DNA from: Paragorgia papillata | Lineage: Eukaryota > Cnidaria > Anthozoa > Scleralcyonacea > Coralliidae | Length of the DNA: 64,000 bases | Assembly: GCA_035771165.1 (NCBI GenBank) | Contig: JAWNZC010000337.1 | Location: 6,663,501-6,727,500 of the forward strand | Direction: 5' to 3' | Shown: positions 51,760-63,835 of the stretch, in pieces | Numbering within the stretch: the stretch's first letter is position 1 | How the letters are laid out: every line of letters begins with the position of its first letter | Translations under genes and position numbers: made by a program | The notes under the pieces: model-generated | The model's input: only the letters and a program-made list of their open reading frames with translations | What the model was told of the DNA's origin: nothing | Database searches by the model: none

Positions 51760-53460
51760 ACTTAAAATAGGGCCTTTACATTGAATCTCACGCGATTTAC
51801 AGCAATTTGAACAAAATGGCCTAACGCCGGTTTCCTCCCTTTTCATATTATTTATTGTAAGTCAGTTATGCGGTGTAATGAGTTTGCTTGAAATTTAATA
51901 CACGAAGTATTTGCTGACTTGTCAAGCCGTACGAGTTGAAAATCTAGTTTGTCAGGCGGTTTAATATATCATGCAGAGAAACCAGAAAACCTGAACAGAA
52001 GAAACTAAACGCCGTATGGTAAACAAAAACTCGATCTGAATTGCAGTGTTTGTGGTCACAGTCTGGTCACTCAGTGGTCTCAAATAATTTTAAACTTAAC
52101 GGTAGGGCATTTGTATAGTATATATTTATTTTGCTGATTGGAATCAGCATTTTTTTATTAATATATTCTGTAAACCCCAAGAACGGCAAGACGTTTAAAT
52201 AGAAACCCATTTAGACACTCGTCAGTTAAACTTAATTAATTGTTTTCAAGTTTTCACTTAACCTATTAGCAATATACAGCTTTACGTTTGCGTGCTTTCC
52301 CTTCGCTAGTGTGGACGTGATGTTTTTCATTGACTAATTGCAAGCACTTTTTATTTTTAATACTCATAGGCTTTGCCCATTTTCTTGGCTGTATAATATT
52401 TCGAAATTTTCGACTGAAAGGTTGTCTGCATGTTTAATACTTCTTTCTGGAATCCGATTCTACTGAATTGTTTTTATTTCCTATTATAAATGTAGTTTTT
52501 GAGTTGTTAACTTTTAATCCTGCCTTTGAAAAACATGCATGCCTAGGGGAGCAAATAAAGGCTTGCTAATAGTAATTCCTTTGGAAACCTCCTAAATGGC
52601 TAAAAACAATATATTTTTACAACCAGAGTTTAGTATGAAATCTATAAGTTTTGCTTTGATATATGTTCAACTTTCATTTTAGTCATCCTAATCATAAATT
52701 CTGTAATTATCCTGAGGATTATCATTTGTTTTTGCTGTATATCAGGAGTGCTTATTTTAAATGGGTATTTCAAAAAGCATGTAAAACCGGGCGAGGGGTT
52801 GTTGCGTTGATGTATTTCTAGTCTATATACAATCTCAAACAAATGTGTAAAAAAACAACATTGTGTAAAAATACATTAACAAATACACAATTTAGCATGT
52901 CAAATGGTAAAATTCACCTAAAAATTACGTCTTTTTACTTCAAAAACACGACTTGAATTAGCGGGTTGATATTAATTTGTTGCCAAACAAAGAAACTCAC
53001 GGTTAAAATCAAGCTTACAACACACATTTCGTAGGAGATCACCAGTAAAGAGACTTTTTTTATTTAGATAAACATTTGGAGTAGTAAAAAGCATGTTCTT
53101 TTTCAAAAACAACCAACTAAGTAATTTAGTTTCACTGCCGAAGGTGTTTCAGTTTCATTTTTGCATGAAATCAAAACTTTTTTCACGACAGCAACGCTAA
53201 TATAAACAACTGACCTACCTTTTGACTTCATAAAGGTACCTTTAATCTTTTTTGTTGATCTGCTTAACACATATTTTGCCTCTCGAGTAACATTTATACA
53301 ACATTTCGAAGCTGTTTACCGAACAGCTCAGCGCGAGAAACTCTGTGTGAATGCAATCAATGCATCATTACGCATGGCGGAATCGAAGTATTAGTTGCCT
53401 ATGCCGGAAGTTTGTTGTTTCAAACATTTCGCTGTAATTTTGGTCTCTTGTACAGTGCTT
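51760..53460. other. No recognised gene
   Basis: AT-rich sequence. GGCGAGGGGTTGTTGCGTTGA at about 52,790 is the inverse of a sequence upstream of the signal-peptide exon (5,370-5,395), so the 52,640-52,850 segment belongs to a dispersed repeat. No coding or splice structure was seen. Confidence 0.45.
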
Positions 53461-53473
53461 GGCTATATAATAA

Positions 53474-53580
53474 AACAGTTATACCATTCGCTCTCGTCGT
53501 ATACGAACTAATAGCCAACTCGGCGAAGCGCCTCGTTGGCTATGAGCTCATATACGACTCGAGCTCATGGTATAACTGTT
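53474..53580. mobile_element. 107-bp palindromic MITE
   Basis: AACAGTTATACCAT at the left and ATGGTATAACTGTT at the right, with CGTCGTATACGA / TCATATACGACT and ATAGCCAACTCGGCG / CGCCTCGTTGGCTAT inside, fold into one hairpin. Confidence 0.7.
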
Positions 53581-53582
53581 AA

Positions 53583-53963
53583 ATATATAGAGGAAGATAA
53601 AGGAAGATAAAAGGAAGATAAGGGGAAGATAAGGAAGATAGAAGGAAGATAAAAGGAAGATAAGGAAGATAAGGAAGATAAGAGGAAGATAAAGGAAGAT
53701 AAAAGAAGATAAAAGGAAGATAAGAGGCAGATAAGGAAGATAAAAGGAAGATAAAAGGAAGATAAAGAGAAGCCGCAGCCGCTCGGAGTATCTGGGAGCC
53801 AAGAGCCGGGGCTCGGAGTCAAGAGGCAAGGGCTCGGGGGGGGGAGAGGGAGGGGGAGGGGAGAGGGAGGGGAGGGGGAGGGGAGGGGGAGGGGGAGGGG
53901 GTAGGGGGAGGGGGGAGGGGGGAGGGGGAGAGGGAGAGGGAGAGGGAGAGGGAGAGGGAGAGA

Positions 53964-54040
<77 letters not shown>
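53583..54040. repeat. Polypurine low-complexity tract
   Basis: GGAAGATAAA repeats (53,583-53,770), then GGGGGAG repeats (53,838-53,960), then (GA)n (53,960-54,040). The Ser/Leu and Ser/Pro-rich ORFs on the opposite strand are translations of this repeat. From about 53,838 nearly all bases on the plus strand are purines. Confidence 0.95.
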
Positions 54041-54041
<1 letters not shown>

Positions 54042-54049
54042 TCACGTAT

Positions 54050-56720
54050 ATGTCTCAAAACACTATGGAATATAGAGCGTGGAAATTCTCGATGGGGATT
54101 GGTTAAGTGTGTGCAACCATTCTCTAACAAACTTTAGGCACATGCACAAATTAAGACCGCGGCCTTTAAGACTATATATATTCCGATGTGACGGGGCACA
54201 ATAATATTCAACAGAAAACGCCTTAAATACATGCATGACATCTGGAAATTAAAACCGAAACGGAAAAATTTAAATTTAAACGCAGACAAGAAATATCTCT
54301 CCGAACTTATATCCAAATGCCGTAACCAGAACAAATTTTATGCAAGAAACGTATTACCAATTCATATGATAATAATTTATTTAGTTTGAAGATCGTCTTA
54401 TAACGTGAATCTCGGAATTTTCTCGACCAAGCAACTGATCGAGAGTGATCGAGAAAATTCTCGGCATTGTAACGACCAAGCAACTGACATGCATGCGCAA
54501 TGGAAATCGGTCACGAACACGCGGCAGAGCCTTCTTAACTTCCTCTCTCTCAGCGAAGAAATAACGAAAAGAAGGTTCTGCTCGCACTGCAGGGTAATTA
54601 AAATAGTCAAAACGCATAAACGTCACATCATGCATTTAATCATTTCATATGGAATTACATGTATGTCGTTTCTCATTGCATGTTACATAAGTTGTTATAC
54701 GTATATTGTTGCCGATACTCGTTACAAGTTCTACAACACGGAAAAATTAGAAGGACTGGAAGGAAAGTAGCTTTTGTTGTTTATTTCCTTTCCCCCAATA
54801 TATTCTTTCCTCTTACGTTTTGGATTACACAAGCAAAAAAATTATCATTTCACATTTCACGAGTGATATAACGGTAATTTCGCGCGTCATATAAAAACAT
54901 TGTTAATATTTTGATTTTATTATAAAATATACTTCCCGCGACCATTTGTAATAAAACCATAATTTACGACCAATTTCGCTTTGCTTCCGTCTTATATAAC
55001 TCGAATGTTGGGTTTAAAAGGTTATATATAGGTGAAGGAAAATCATAGTTCACGACAAATTGTGGATTATTTATTAAATAATATATCGATTATTTAAATA
55101 CTGGACATTTATTTTAGATAATCACGGATCACGGCTGTGATGTAAATCACGTTTCACGACACAAAAATCTAGCATTTCACAAGTAAATATATGTAATTCA
55201 CGGCTTGTGGACTGCCGGGCAACCTCCATAAAATTGTCTCAATTGTCTACACGGCAACAGCATGTCAACAAATGGCATTTTTTGTTGCAAGTATAGGTAA
55301 CTATACCAGATCGTATCGGATAGTGTACACTTTGAAGGTGAGGAGGGTTACCAACCGTAATTGTGAATTTATATGGTAAAATTGGGGGAGAGGAGATGGG
55401 GGGTTAAAGGCACACTGGGATGAATGCGATTTCTGTGGAGTGATGCCAACTATACGTTGGTGTCTTATTTGAATGGCTCACTTCAGAACGTTATCCAATC
55501 AGCATAACTCACAATCATAAACAAACAAGAAATATGGCGTAATTAAAATACACCTAAATATAACACTTCGAAGAAAAGCCAGAACAAGGTATAGTAAGCT
55601 TCAGCCGCCATGAATCAGAAATTTATTTGATCTGCTAGCTACAGAAAAGTCTCATATTCGTAAATTACTTTGTTTTATTTTGGTAATTTGCCGATACCCG
55701 CGCCATGTATGTAATTAATTGTACATAGCAGAGCAAGTTTACGTATGGTATAGACGTACTGCATTGAGTGTACTTTTCAGTCTGCCATAGTATACATTTT
55801 GTATTGAGATTCTTATGCATATCCTCAAACCCGCATTAACGTTTGCGCCGCTGAAGCTTGTGCTAATGCGTTCGTTTCTGTCTCGCTTGGTTCTGTCTCG
55901 TTTACATCTGTGGCCATCTTCAATTCTATATTCTGTAATATATTATAAACCGTTCCAGACTTCCAGTTCCCGCAAACACTGCTCGGAAATCGTCGGTAAG
56001 ATGAGACGCGCTAATTGGTGGCTTTCATGTGACGTCACGGCGGCCATATTTGTGCCCCAAAACAATAAAACGGCGGCCATATTTGTGTCCTAAATGAATC
56101 CCATTGGGATTTAGCTCTATTCTTATTCACAAATTTCCTATTGTTTTAGCAATCCAATATGGCTGTCGGTCACGTGGGTGAAACCCAAGAATACACGATG
56201 TTATTTTTGTGCGGCACACCGCTGACATTTTATTGAATATTTTTGAAGCGATTATTCATATTCCGTGGCGGTTATTAAATATTCATGCAGTGCGTTAAAT
56301 GAATACTTTGTTTGTTTATTGAATATGCAATGATTTTTGTTGAAAACTAATAGCATTTATTGAATATTAAATGACTGTTATTGAATATTTAATGTGACTA
56401 TTGAATATTTCACGTGTTTATTGAATATTTATTACAGTTTAATTAATATTGCTACAAATCGGCAACCATATGCATGTAATTGCTGCCGCAGCGAGCGAGC
56501 CTGACGCGAGCAAACAAGGCGGCTTTTTCAAATCTTTCATTCGTGCATTGCATTGTGGTCGAAAATGTAACCGACCACAACGCAATGCGTTAAAACTTAA
56601 TCGTCGAACTCAAGCCAATTTTAATTGCGAGAAGTTGAACTTCATTTTACTTTGGTGAAACACATTGCCATGCATGTGCGTTAATACCAGCCATTTATTA
56701 ATAATTACCTCGTATTAAGT
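54050..56720. other. No recognised gene; degenerate repeats
   Basis: Contains a 55,300-55,400 block inverted at 60,060-60,150, a degenerate TTTATTGAATATT repeat at 56,225-56,450, and two copies of CGGCGGCCATATTTGTG near 56,037-56,090. The 121-codon ORF near 54,405 has a hydrophobic stretch but overlaps a leftward ORF and lacks domain evidence. Confidence 0.45.
56225..56450. repeat. Degenerate TTTATTGAATATT repeat
   Basis: At least seven imperfect copies of a 20-25 bp unit containing TTATTGAATATT, some as TTATTAAATATT. Confidence 0.7.
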
Positions 56721-56724
56721 TTAA

Positions 56725-58075
56725 AAGGCGGTCTGGTACCATTACCAAAAAAGGGAGATCTTGCGTATGCTAAACAATACAGAGGAATCAATTTATCTGC
56801 CATTGCAGCTAAAATTTTTAACAAGATGCTGCTCTTAAGAATAAGACCTCATATTGAACCTCTGCTAAGAATCAATCAAAATGGTTTCTGACCTGAAAGA
56901 TCTACACTATCGCAAATTCTTACAATTCGAAGATTAATTGAAGGTATCAAAGATCAGAATCTAGAGGCTGTCATAACATTCGTGGACTTTAGCAAAGCAT
57001 CTGACTCAATCCATCGAGGCAAGCTAATGCAGATTCTCAAAGCATACGGCGTCCCGGACACTATTGTAGATGCAATCAGCATCCTCTACAAAGACACCGT
57101 AGCACAAGTTTTGTCACCTGATGGTGACACAGAATTCTTTGAAATTCTTGCAGGAGTACTACAAGGTGACACTCTCGCACCCTTCCTGTTCATAGTAGTC
57201 TTGGACTACGTGCTGAGAAATGCAACATCGAATGCTGAAGAAACTGGCTCGAAGGAGCAGACGTCATCCTGCTACCATTCTGACTGACACAGACTATGCT
57301 GATGATATTGCCTTCACTTCTAATAACATCAAAGAAGCTCAACTTCTTCTTCAACAAGTTGAGGAGGCTGCAAAACAAATCGGACTGCATGTCAACGATG
57401 ATAAAACAGAGTTTATGGTATTCAATCAACCAGAAGAAGCCATTATGTCATCGAAAGGGAAAACCTTGAAATGTGTTGAAGACTTTAAGTATCTAGGATC
57501 ATGGATAAAAAGCTCGAAGCAAGACCTGGAAGTAAGGATTGGGTTAGCATGGTCAGCTATGAACAATATGTCAGCAATATGGGAGTCAACACTACCTACC
57601 GACCTCAAAATACAGTTCTTCAGGGCAGCTGTAGAGAGCATCCTGATATATGGAGCTGAGTGTTGGACACTTACAAAAGCAATGGAAAACAGGTTAAACG
57701 GAACGTACACCAAATTGTTGAGAAGGGTGAAAGGCATTTCCTGGAAACAGCATCTTACAAACAATGTACTGTATGGAGGAATACCGCTGTTAACGGAAAC
57801 CATCAAGCAACGCAGACTGAAATTTATTGGGCACTGCTGGAGAAGAAAAGACGAAGTGGTACATGAGTTGTTATTATGGGAACCAACACATGGCAAAAGA
57901 AAAAGAGGAAGACCCTGTCGATCGTATGTACAGCAACTGCTTGAAGACGCAAGACTTGAAAGAAACGATGTTGGTGAGGTGATGCAGGATAGGGAGGTGT
58001 GGGGGAGACTAGTCAAGGAAATCCGACTGCAGTCGCCACGCTAAGCTAAGCTAAGCTAAGCTAGGCTAAGCTATT
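56725..58075 (+). pseudogene. RTE-like LINE retrotransposon, 5'-truncated
   Basis: Begins mid-RT near PLPKKGDLAYAKQYRGINLS. Then come FVDFSKASDSIHRGKLMQIL, LAGVLQGDTLAPFLFIVVLD, the catalytic YADDIAF (about 57,297), DFKYLGSWIKSSKQDLEVRI, and the C-terminal WKQHLTNNVLYGGIPLLTET and GKRKRGRPCRSYVQQLLEDA. A TGA at about 56,890 and a frame change near 57,240 break it. The 3' end is a CTAAG/TAAGC pentamer repeat (58,040-58,075), typical of RTE-type tails. Copied by target-primed reverse transcription; here inactive. Confidence 0.8.
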
Positions 58076-58079
58076 AAGT

Positions 58080-60050
58080 TATATCTTGATAATTGGAACT
58101 AATGTTAAAAGAGACAGCATGCATTAGACGCCAGTTCACGGTATGTGCAAGCCGAGTTAGCCGACATGAGAAGCGACAGCGATCGGTTCTACACTGTTTT
58201 TAGACAACTGTCTATTCTCCAATCCCGCGTCTTTTAATAGTGGTTTCGTCACACATTCTTTAGCCGCTCGTCAGTTCTTATATTAGTTATTACAAATAAC
58301 AAATGTCTTAATAAAAGTCTCTTTTTCTAGAGCACGTTCTTATTTTTTCTAGAGTACGTTTTTATTTATTAGATTTGTAATCAGTGCAAGCGCGGCTATC
58401 GATGAATGTTCATTTATCCTGTGGTTAATTATTATCAAACTCTTGTTATGAATGCGTAATTACCTCATGTTGAGAATCAATGCTTCAACGCGACAAAAGT
58501 CGCTTACTGTGGACATTTTTGAAATATGATACTTTCTAGAATACTATTTTATTTTATTCCTTTTATACTGATTTTCGACAATTTAACACTATATATATAC
58601 TAGGCAACATTCACTACATTGCAGGTAACCTAGTGCGCACGTGATTGCGCACGAGTTATGTCAATGTCGAATTTTTCTTCGCTTCTTAGTGTCAGACCAG
58701 GCATCCTGACCTTGAAATATGGAATGATGTGAAGACTTACACCATCGATCCTTGAGACTAGCTTTATTCGTACAATTGGCAGCAACACAACTAAACACCA
58801 TCTTTTCACAAGCTTTCTAACGATACAGCAAACGCTAATCTATGTAGATATCGAAATTTATACTGCATGAAAGCCACGAGTATCTTGCGTGACGTCACAA
58901 AATACACTCGTTCCAGCCTCCTCGAAACGAATTATTTTCAGGGAAGTGTGCCAGCTAAGATCGCAGTTTCGCCAATAAAAATCGGAGTTTTTTAAGAAAT
59001 TAAGTTTTGTTTTCGCAGAAACACTAGAAATTATGCCACGATTTTTTATAGTTAGAAAAGGTTTTTGGGGTTAGAGGCACTTTAAAGGTGCCCTCCAGTC
59101 CGTTCTGCGCATGTACGAAACTAATGTTTACATCTCTATTTAGAAAAATATATACTGATACATTTCTTGCTTCCTCTTCATTACTTGTACCCAAAACAAA
59201 ACATTTTCAGAAGAAATAGAATAAATCCGAAGAGATATTCTCGCCGAATCGCTTGGTTTTCTGCCATGTTGTTCCTAACGGTTTACACTGAGCTGAGTAC
59301 TTCATGTAATTATCTACGAATGTCATGTTTGAGGGTCCTCATAAACAAAGATTCAGATCATGCGCAGAACGGACTGGACAGCACCTTTAAGTCGCCGGCT
59401 CAACAATGCTAGGGACCTTAAGCAAGCACAACGCGAACGTCACGACGACGACCCGATTACAATAGTATTTTTCAACCAAAACAAAGCGTTGAATAATTTG
59501 CAGTCCCAAGAGTAATCACAACACCATCCTCGTTGCACATACAACATCAACTGAAGCCTTTTCACGTTTTCAAGACAACGTTGTGGCAAGGAACAGCAAA
59601 AGCTGTTACTTTACTTAGGCGTTAATCTATTATCCATCATGTTGTCGAAGCTATGGTTGCTTTTTAAAGTTCTTGCAAAATACATAAAGCATACAATATA
59701 CGATGTCCTGATTTATTTTAAATGCAGTAATTTAATTACCGTCGCCGTCCTAGCTTGCTTAAGGTCCCTACTATCTTGTCATAGACGGATGGCAACCGGC
59801 CTAGTCATCTTGATTAATGTCTAAGCTACATTTCTGTGGTCAGGTTACCTGTTTGTAAAAAAACTTGGCTGCTAGCTTGTCATGGCTGTTCGTCGGAGTG
59901 TTTGTTATATTTAGGTAAATTTGCACCATGTATATTATTTGTTTCAGGCACGCTGATAGGATAGCATTCTGAATTTAGCCAATCCAAATAAAACACAAAT
60001 GTATTAGGCAGCGCTTTACAGATATCCCATTCATCCCATTGTGTTTTTAA
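58080..60050. other. No recognised gene apart from one MITE
   Basis: No domain-bearing ORF or splice pair. GGGACCTTAAGC and GCTTAAGGTCCC are inverted near 59,410 and 59,760. The only clear element is the TTAA MITE at 59,086-59,386. Confidence 0.45.
59086..59386. mobile_element. 301-bp TTAA-target MITE
   Basis: AGGTGCCCTCCAGTCCGTTC at the left is mirrored by GAACGGACTGGACAGCACCT at the right, continuing through TGCGCATG / CATGCGCA. TTAA flanks both ends (59,082-59,085 and 59,387-59,390). piggyBac-like target. The rightward 81-codon ORF reads through it and is not credited. Confidence 0.75.
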
Positions 60051-60059
60051 CTAAAATTA

Positions 60060-60185
60060 AAAGCTCCAAATTCAATAATTATGGCTGGTAACCCCCCCCC
60101 CCCCCCTGGCCCCTTACCTTCAAAGTGTACACTATCCGATACGATTTAACATGGCTGCCTGCTTAAACAAAAAATGCCATCAATA
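60060..60185. repeat. Inverted copy of 55,270-55,400
   Basis: TCAAAGTGTACACTATCCGA and flanking GGTAACC and ATTATGG blocks match 55,300-55,370 inverted. A run of about 15 C lies in this copy. Probably two copies of a short dispersed repeat rather than ends of one element, since the 4.8 kb between them is unrelated. Confidence 0.6.
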
Positions 60186-60317
60186 AAGTAATATTTTGAA
60201 GCCTTGGCCACACGGGCGCTCGTGGAACGATGAAATAAAAGTGTGCTATAATTAGCGCGCGAAGATCTGGCGGAGGGAAATTGTAGAAGACTAAAAGTAC
60301 TGGTACCGAATTTGAAA

Positions 60318-60362
60318 ACATGGCCGACGACGTGAATGTTCAACAAACAGTAAAGAAACTAA
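60318..60362 (+). CDS. Possible first coding exon (MADDVNVQQTVKKLR)
   Basis: AAAACATGGCC gives a good Kozak context; 15 codons follow and run into AG/GTAAAC, a plausible donor at 60,363. The preceding 100 bp is relatively CpG-rich (GGGCGCTCGTGG, TTAGCGCGCGAAG), promoter-like. No downstream exon was identified in the window. Speculative. Confidence 0.3.
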
Positions 60363-61019
60363 GGTAAACTGAGTTTTAACTTGAAATATCATTACGAATA
60401 GTTGTTTTTTAGATATTTATGACTTCTGTCCAAATGTTTACTGTTAATTTTGTATAAAATATATTGTTATTTTTATGGTAAAGCTTTCTAAACTCCTCAG
60501 AGTTCAGATTCAGTCATTCAATCAGTGTCTCACAAACTCAGTCGTCGAACTTCAAAGGCTATCACGTAAAATATATATTAGAAGTTACTATCGCAAGTGA
60601 ATGCTGTATCAAATGGGATGAAAATCTTAGCTTTCTCCACAGTCAAATCTGTGCAGTTTGTGGCCAAAGTATTATTAAACACCCCCTGACCCCCTTGCCC
60701 GCTCCATCCGAGTTTGCCCAATCCAACCGAGATTTTCTCAACTTTTCCCATTAACAGCCCACAGAGTTCCCTGCGAAGGAGACTGGAAAATCCAAATGTA
60801 ATATTCAAATTGAGTTTTTACACGTTTATTTTTTTAATTTTTTAATTATAACTAGTTATCAACTTAACTCTTGACATGATTCTGATGATTGGCAAGGGTT
60901 TTGACAGGATATACACTATATACTATTATAGTATATAAATAGTAAATAAGCATGTCTCTTGCTGTCCACTAAGTGTATCTACTACTACTCTACGATTTAA
61001 AGTCTTCTTTTCCCCAATC

Positions 61020-61325
61020 CTGGGGGTTGGACTTAAGCAGCTATCTGTGGGCTGCTGCTGCACTAACACTACTCCGCCACTTGCATCTGTCACTAGCCAT
61101 ATGACTGGTCAGGTCCCAAGCTCACAGATCTTCCTTAATGGTATCTTGCCATGTCTTCCTTGGGGCACCCTCTGCTGGTTCTACCATCCACCTCAAGTGT
61201 AGAGCACCTCTTGATCCAACCTTCGCTGCATTCTACATCCCCAAACCATCTCAGACGATTGCTTCGCACACCACTTTATCCAAACTAGGAATCCCAAGAC
61301 GTTTGTACATGTTATCATGTTATGA
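61020..61325 (-). pseudogene. LINE RT C-terminal remnant
   Basis: Read leftward, segments such as APRKTWQDTIKEDL and a preceding RLGIPSLDKVV are the C-terminal end of an RTE/L1-like reverse transcriptase, riddled with stops. The rightward 76-codon ORF here is its antisense. Confidence 0.55.
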
Positions 61326-61379
61326 AAAATCTAGAGCTGAAAAACTGTACAGCAATGTACGCCATTGAGTCCATCAGAT

Positions 61380-62250
61380 TATTTTGCAGAATTTGTTCAA
61401 GTAAAATATGTTCTAAGCCAACATAGTGTCAATTCCTAGGACATCAGTTGGTAAATGGCACAAGTGCACCCCCACAAGCTTGTAGCTTACAGTAAATTAC
61501 CTTTCATGTTGAAATAAAGGCTATCAAATCAAATGGTTTAGCAAGAGAAATTCCTCATGCTGAATGATATCATTCTCAAAAGCATTTCATACAATGTACA
61601 TATTGTCTCCTTGCATCAAGACACTGTCAACTGTTGTTGAATTCCACTTGAATACTGGAAGCATGGATAAACTCATGAAAGAGCACTGCTTCCCTCGGGA
61701 CTGAGCACTGAATCAATGATGGCCTTGACGAATACTACCCCAAGCAAATAAAAACATGATGTATTATATTCTTACCATGAATTTTCCTTTGAGGAAGAAA
61801 GTAAACTGCTTGAATTAAACCTTCCAAAATCTAACTTTGAACTTGACCCCAAGCCTCCTCACCATAATACATTGGATTATGTAAACATCTGCACTTGTAA
61901 ACTAAATTTTCACAATTTGGCTTTGGTCGACTATGTACATACCTGTAGCTTCTAAGTAACTGGGCACAAATAAAGACATTAGGCACCCAAAACGAACATC
62001 AAGAATACTGTCCTGCCTCGCTGATGCTCAGCAGCAAAAATCACCAGGTGTTAGCCACAGTAGAATAAGAAAGAAGGTGTCATTGAGTCCTGTCTGTTTT
62101 AATCAAGCATCTTTGTTGCGTGTTTAATACCTGTAGGCATGTAAGATAAATATATATTATTTACTGGTTGGGATGTCCATACTGGAAAGTATTTGCCAGA
62201 AACTGCTTGAGGTCTTAGAATCTACATGTACCTGAGGTTGTAAATCAATG
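61380..62250. other. No recognised gene
   Basis: No credible ORF, no clear inverted repeats, no splice structure that I can support. Confidence 0.4.
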
Positions 62251-62257
62251 GTTGTTA

Positions 62258-62430
62258 ATGAGACTGAAGGCAAATATTTTTTTATTATGGACTGACTGAA
62301 AATGGTAAATAACATATTTATTATATAATTTATAGATGCTAAAAGACATCTTGAAGTTGAGTTAAGTTTAGCAAAATTGCATTAATTGGCTAAGAGAAAG
62401 AAAACAAACTACCTGTAGGTCCTGTAAAAT
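62258..62430. repeat. ~160-bp direct repeat, copy 1
   Basis: GGTAAATAACATATTTATTA, AGTTTAGCAAAATTGCATTA and TTGGCTAAGAGAAAGAAAAC recur in order at 62,860-63,016. Copies differ by small indels. Confidence 0.85.
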
Positions 62431-62859
62431 ACTTTAATTGTTTATCATACAGTTATTCCAAACTTAGCAGTCAGAGCATTTTCATGCAGTACAAAACTTC
62501 TTATACCTCCATGATTGCACATGAAATGCTCAGTGTCACAAGGAGTTTTAATGTGCACAGTTTCAAGTGATTTTGTTGAACATACTTGGAGATATAACTG
62601 AGTTTGCTACATGTATGTGTGAAAATGCTCCACCCTGCTAATGAGATCAGAACCATCTCATTTACATATAAAAAAAATTGAAATAACACTGTACATGTAT
62701 GTTGAAAACGAAGAAAAATACGGCAAAGTTCTTAAAGGTCTTCCCTCACCATTACATGAGTTCCTTCAAATTTACATTGCCAATACCCTTTGTAGTTAGA
62801 GCTGTAAATTCTAGCTAATCAGGATCAGCGTTTGAGAAGTTAGCTATGATTTACAGTAA

Positions 62860-63016
62860 TGAGACTGAGGACAAATATTTTTCATTATGGACTGACCAAA
62901 AATGGTAAATAACATATTTATTATTCATAGATGCTAAAGACATCTTGAAGCCGAGTTAAGTTTAGCAAAATTGCATTAATTGGCTAAGAGAAAGAAAACA
63001 AAGTACCTGTAAAATA
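62860..63016. repeat. ~160-bp direct repeat, copy 2
   Basis: Same orientation as 62,258-62,430, about 600 bp downstream, ending ACCTGTAAAATA in both. Confidence 0.85.
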
Positions 63017-63113
63017 GGTGAAGGAAAATTTCGAGTGTCGAATATATACAGTACATTGTAAGTATTGTAAGACCAAACCGGGCAGACCAGTTGCGAAAAA
63101 TGCAACATGAAGG

Positions 63114-63186
63114 CCTTCCGCCCAGGAATTGAACCCGCGTCCCTGCGATGCTAGTGCAGTGCTCTGACCACTGAGCTATACGGAAG
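63114..63186 (-). tRNA. tRNA-Ala(AGC)-like sequence, probably a repeat
   Basis: Leftward: a 7-bp acceptor stem (CTTCCGT / GCGGAAG), D arm GCTCAGTGGTCAGAGC, anticodon loop CTAGCAT (AGC, Ala) and T loop CGGGTTCAATTCCTG. A cloverleaf can form, with an A-C mismatch in the anticodon stem and weak T-stem pairing. The adjoining TTGCGAAAAATGCAAC suggests a tRNA-derived repeat (SINE head) rather than a working gene. Confidence 0.5.
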
Positions 63187-63235
63187 CCGTTGCCTAAAGT
63201 GGTAACGCCGGGAGTAGCATTGTGTAATGTGTATA

Positions 63236-63600
63236 TTACTTTATTGTTTCGCTAAAAAAAATAGGTACGCTCAGGCGTACATGCATCAACTGCGGTAGTT
63301 GGAAATGGCACGGTCGTGGTGAAAAGCAACGACGTAATCACGTAGTTGTAACAAGTTGGTTATAAGTTCGTGTCCAATGACCAATCACCAAAGTACTTTA
63401 TGTAAACCTGACCAAACGTAGGGTAGACCCTGTGAAGAAGCCGTATTTTTAATATTTTATCTGCAGGTGATAATGCAATGCAATTACAGTAGATAGAAAA
63501 GATCGGTTGGATAATTACAGCTATCTCGAGTATCACTGGTACAGTGGCACTCCTGTAAAGTTACTAAATGAAGAAGAGCATGTCGAGTGAGGTCATCAAA
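63236..63600. repeat. Diverged third copy of the A/B duplicated unit
   Basis: TTATTGTTTCGCTAAAAA, AATAGGTACGCTCAGGCGTA and TATCTCGAGTATCACTGGTA parallel 14,905-14,940 and 16,020-16,045 but with much of the intervening sequence missing. Suggests the unit is a dispersed repeat family. Confidence 0.5.
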
Positions 63601-63672
63601 ATAATTGATTGTTGACAAAAAAAAACTAACTGGCAAGCCAACAATTTCAACAAACAGCGTTTTAATCTAAAT

Positions 63673-63835
63673 ATAGTAAGGTTGTATATACTGCCGAAAC
63701 AGGCAACGTAGATGTCTAACGTTTCGAGTGAAGGCCCTTTGTCAGAGAGTAAAGTTGACGAAGGACTTACGCTCGAAACGTTAAACATCTACGTTCCCTG
63801 TTTCGGCAGTATATCCAACCTTACTATATTTCGAT
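63673..63835. mobile_element. Palindromic element with CTCGAAACGTT arms
   Basis: ATATAGTAAGGTTG...ATACTGCCGAAACAGG...ACGTAGATGTCTAACGTTTC is mirrored by GAAACGTTAAACATCTACGT...CTGTTTCGGCAGTATATCCA...ACCTTACTATAT, with arms of about 65 bp and a ~30-nt centre. A foldback MITE. Confidence 0.7.

Noticed and set aside
53548..54130. ORFs rich in Ser-Leu and Ser-Pro on the minus strand
   Set aside because: Translations of (GA)n, GGGGGAG and GGAAGATAAA repeats; no gene features.
55270..60185. A 4.9-kb transposon bounded by inverted repeats
   Set aside because: The inverted blocks are short, lack a matching target duplication, and enclose an unrelated RTE element and MITE; more likely two dispersed repeat copies.
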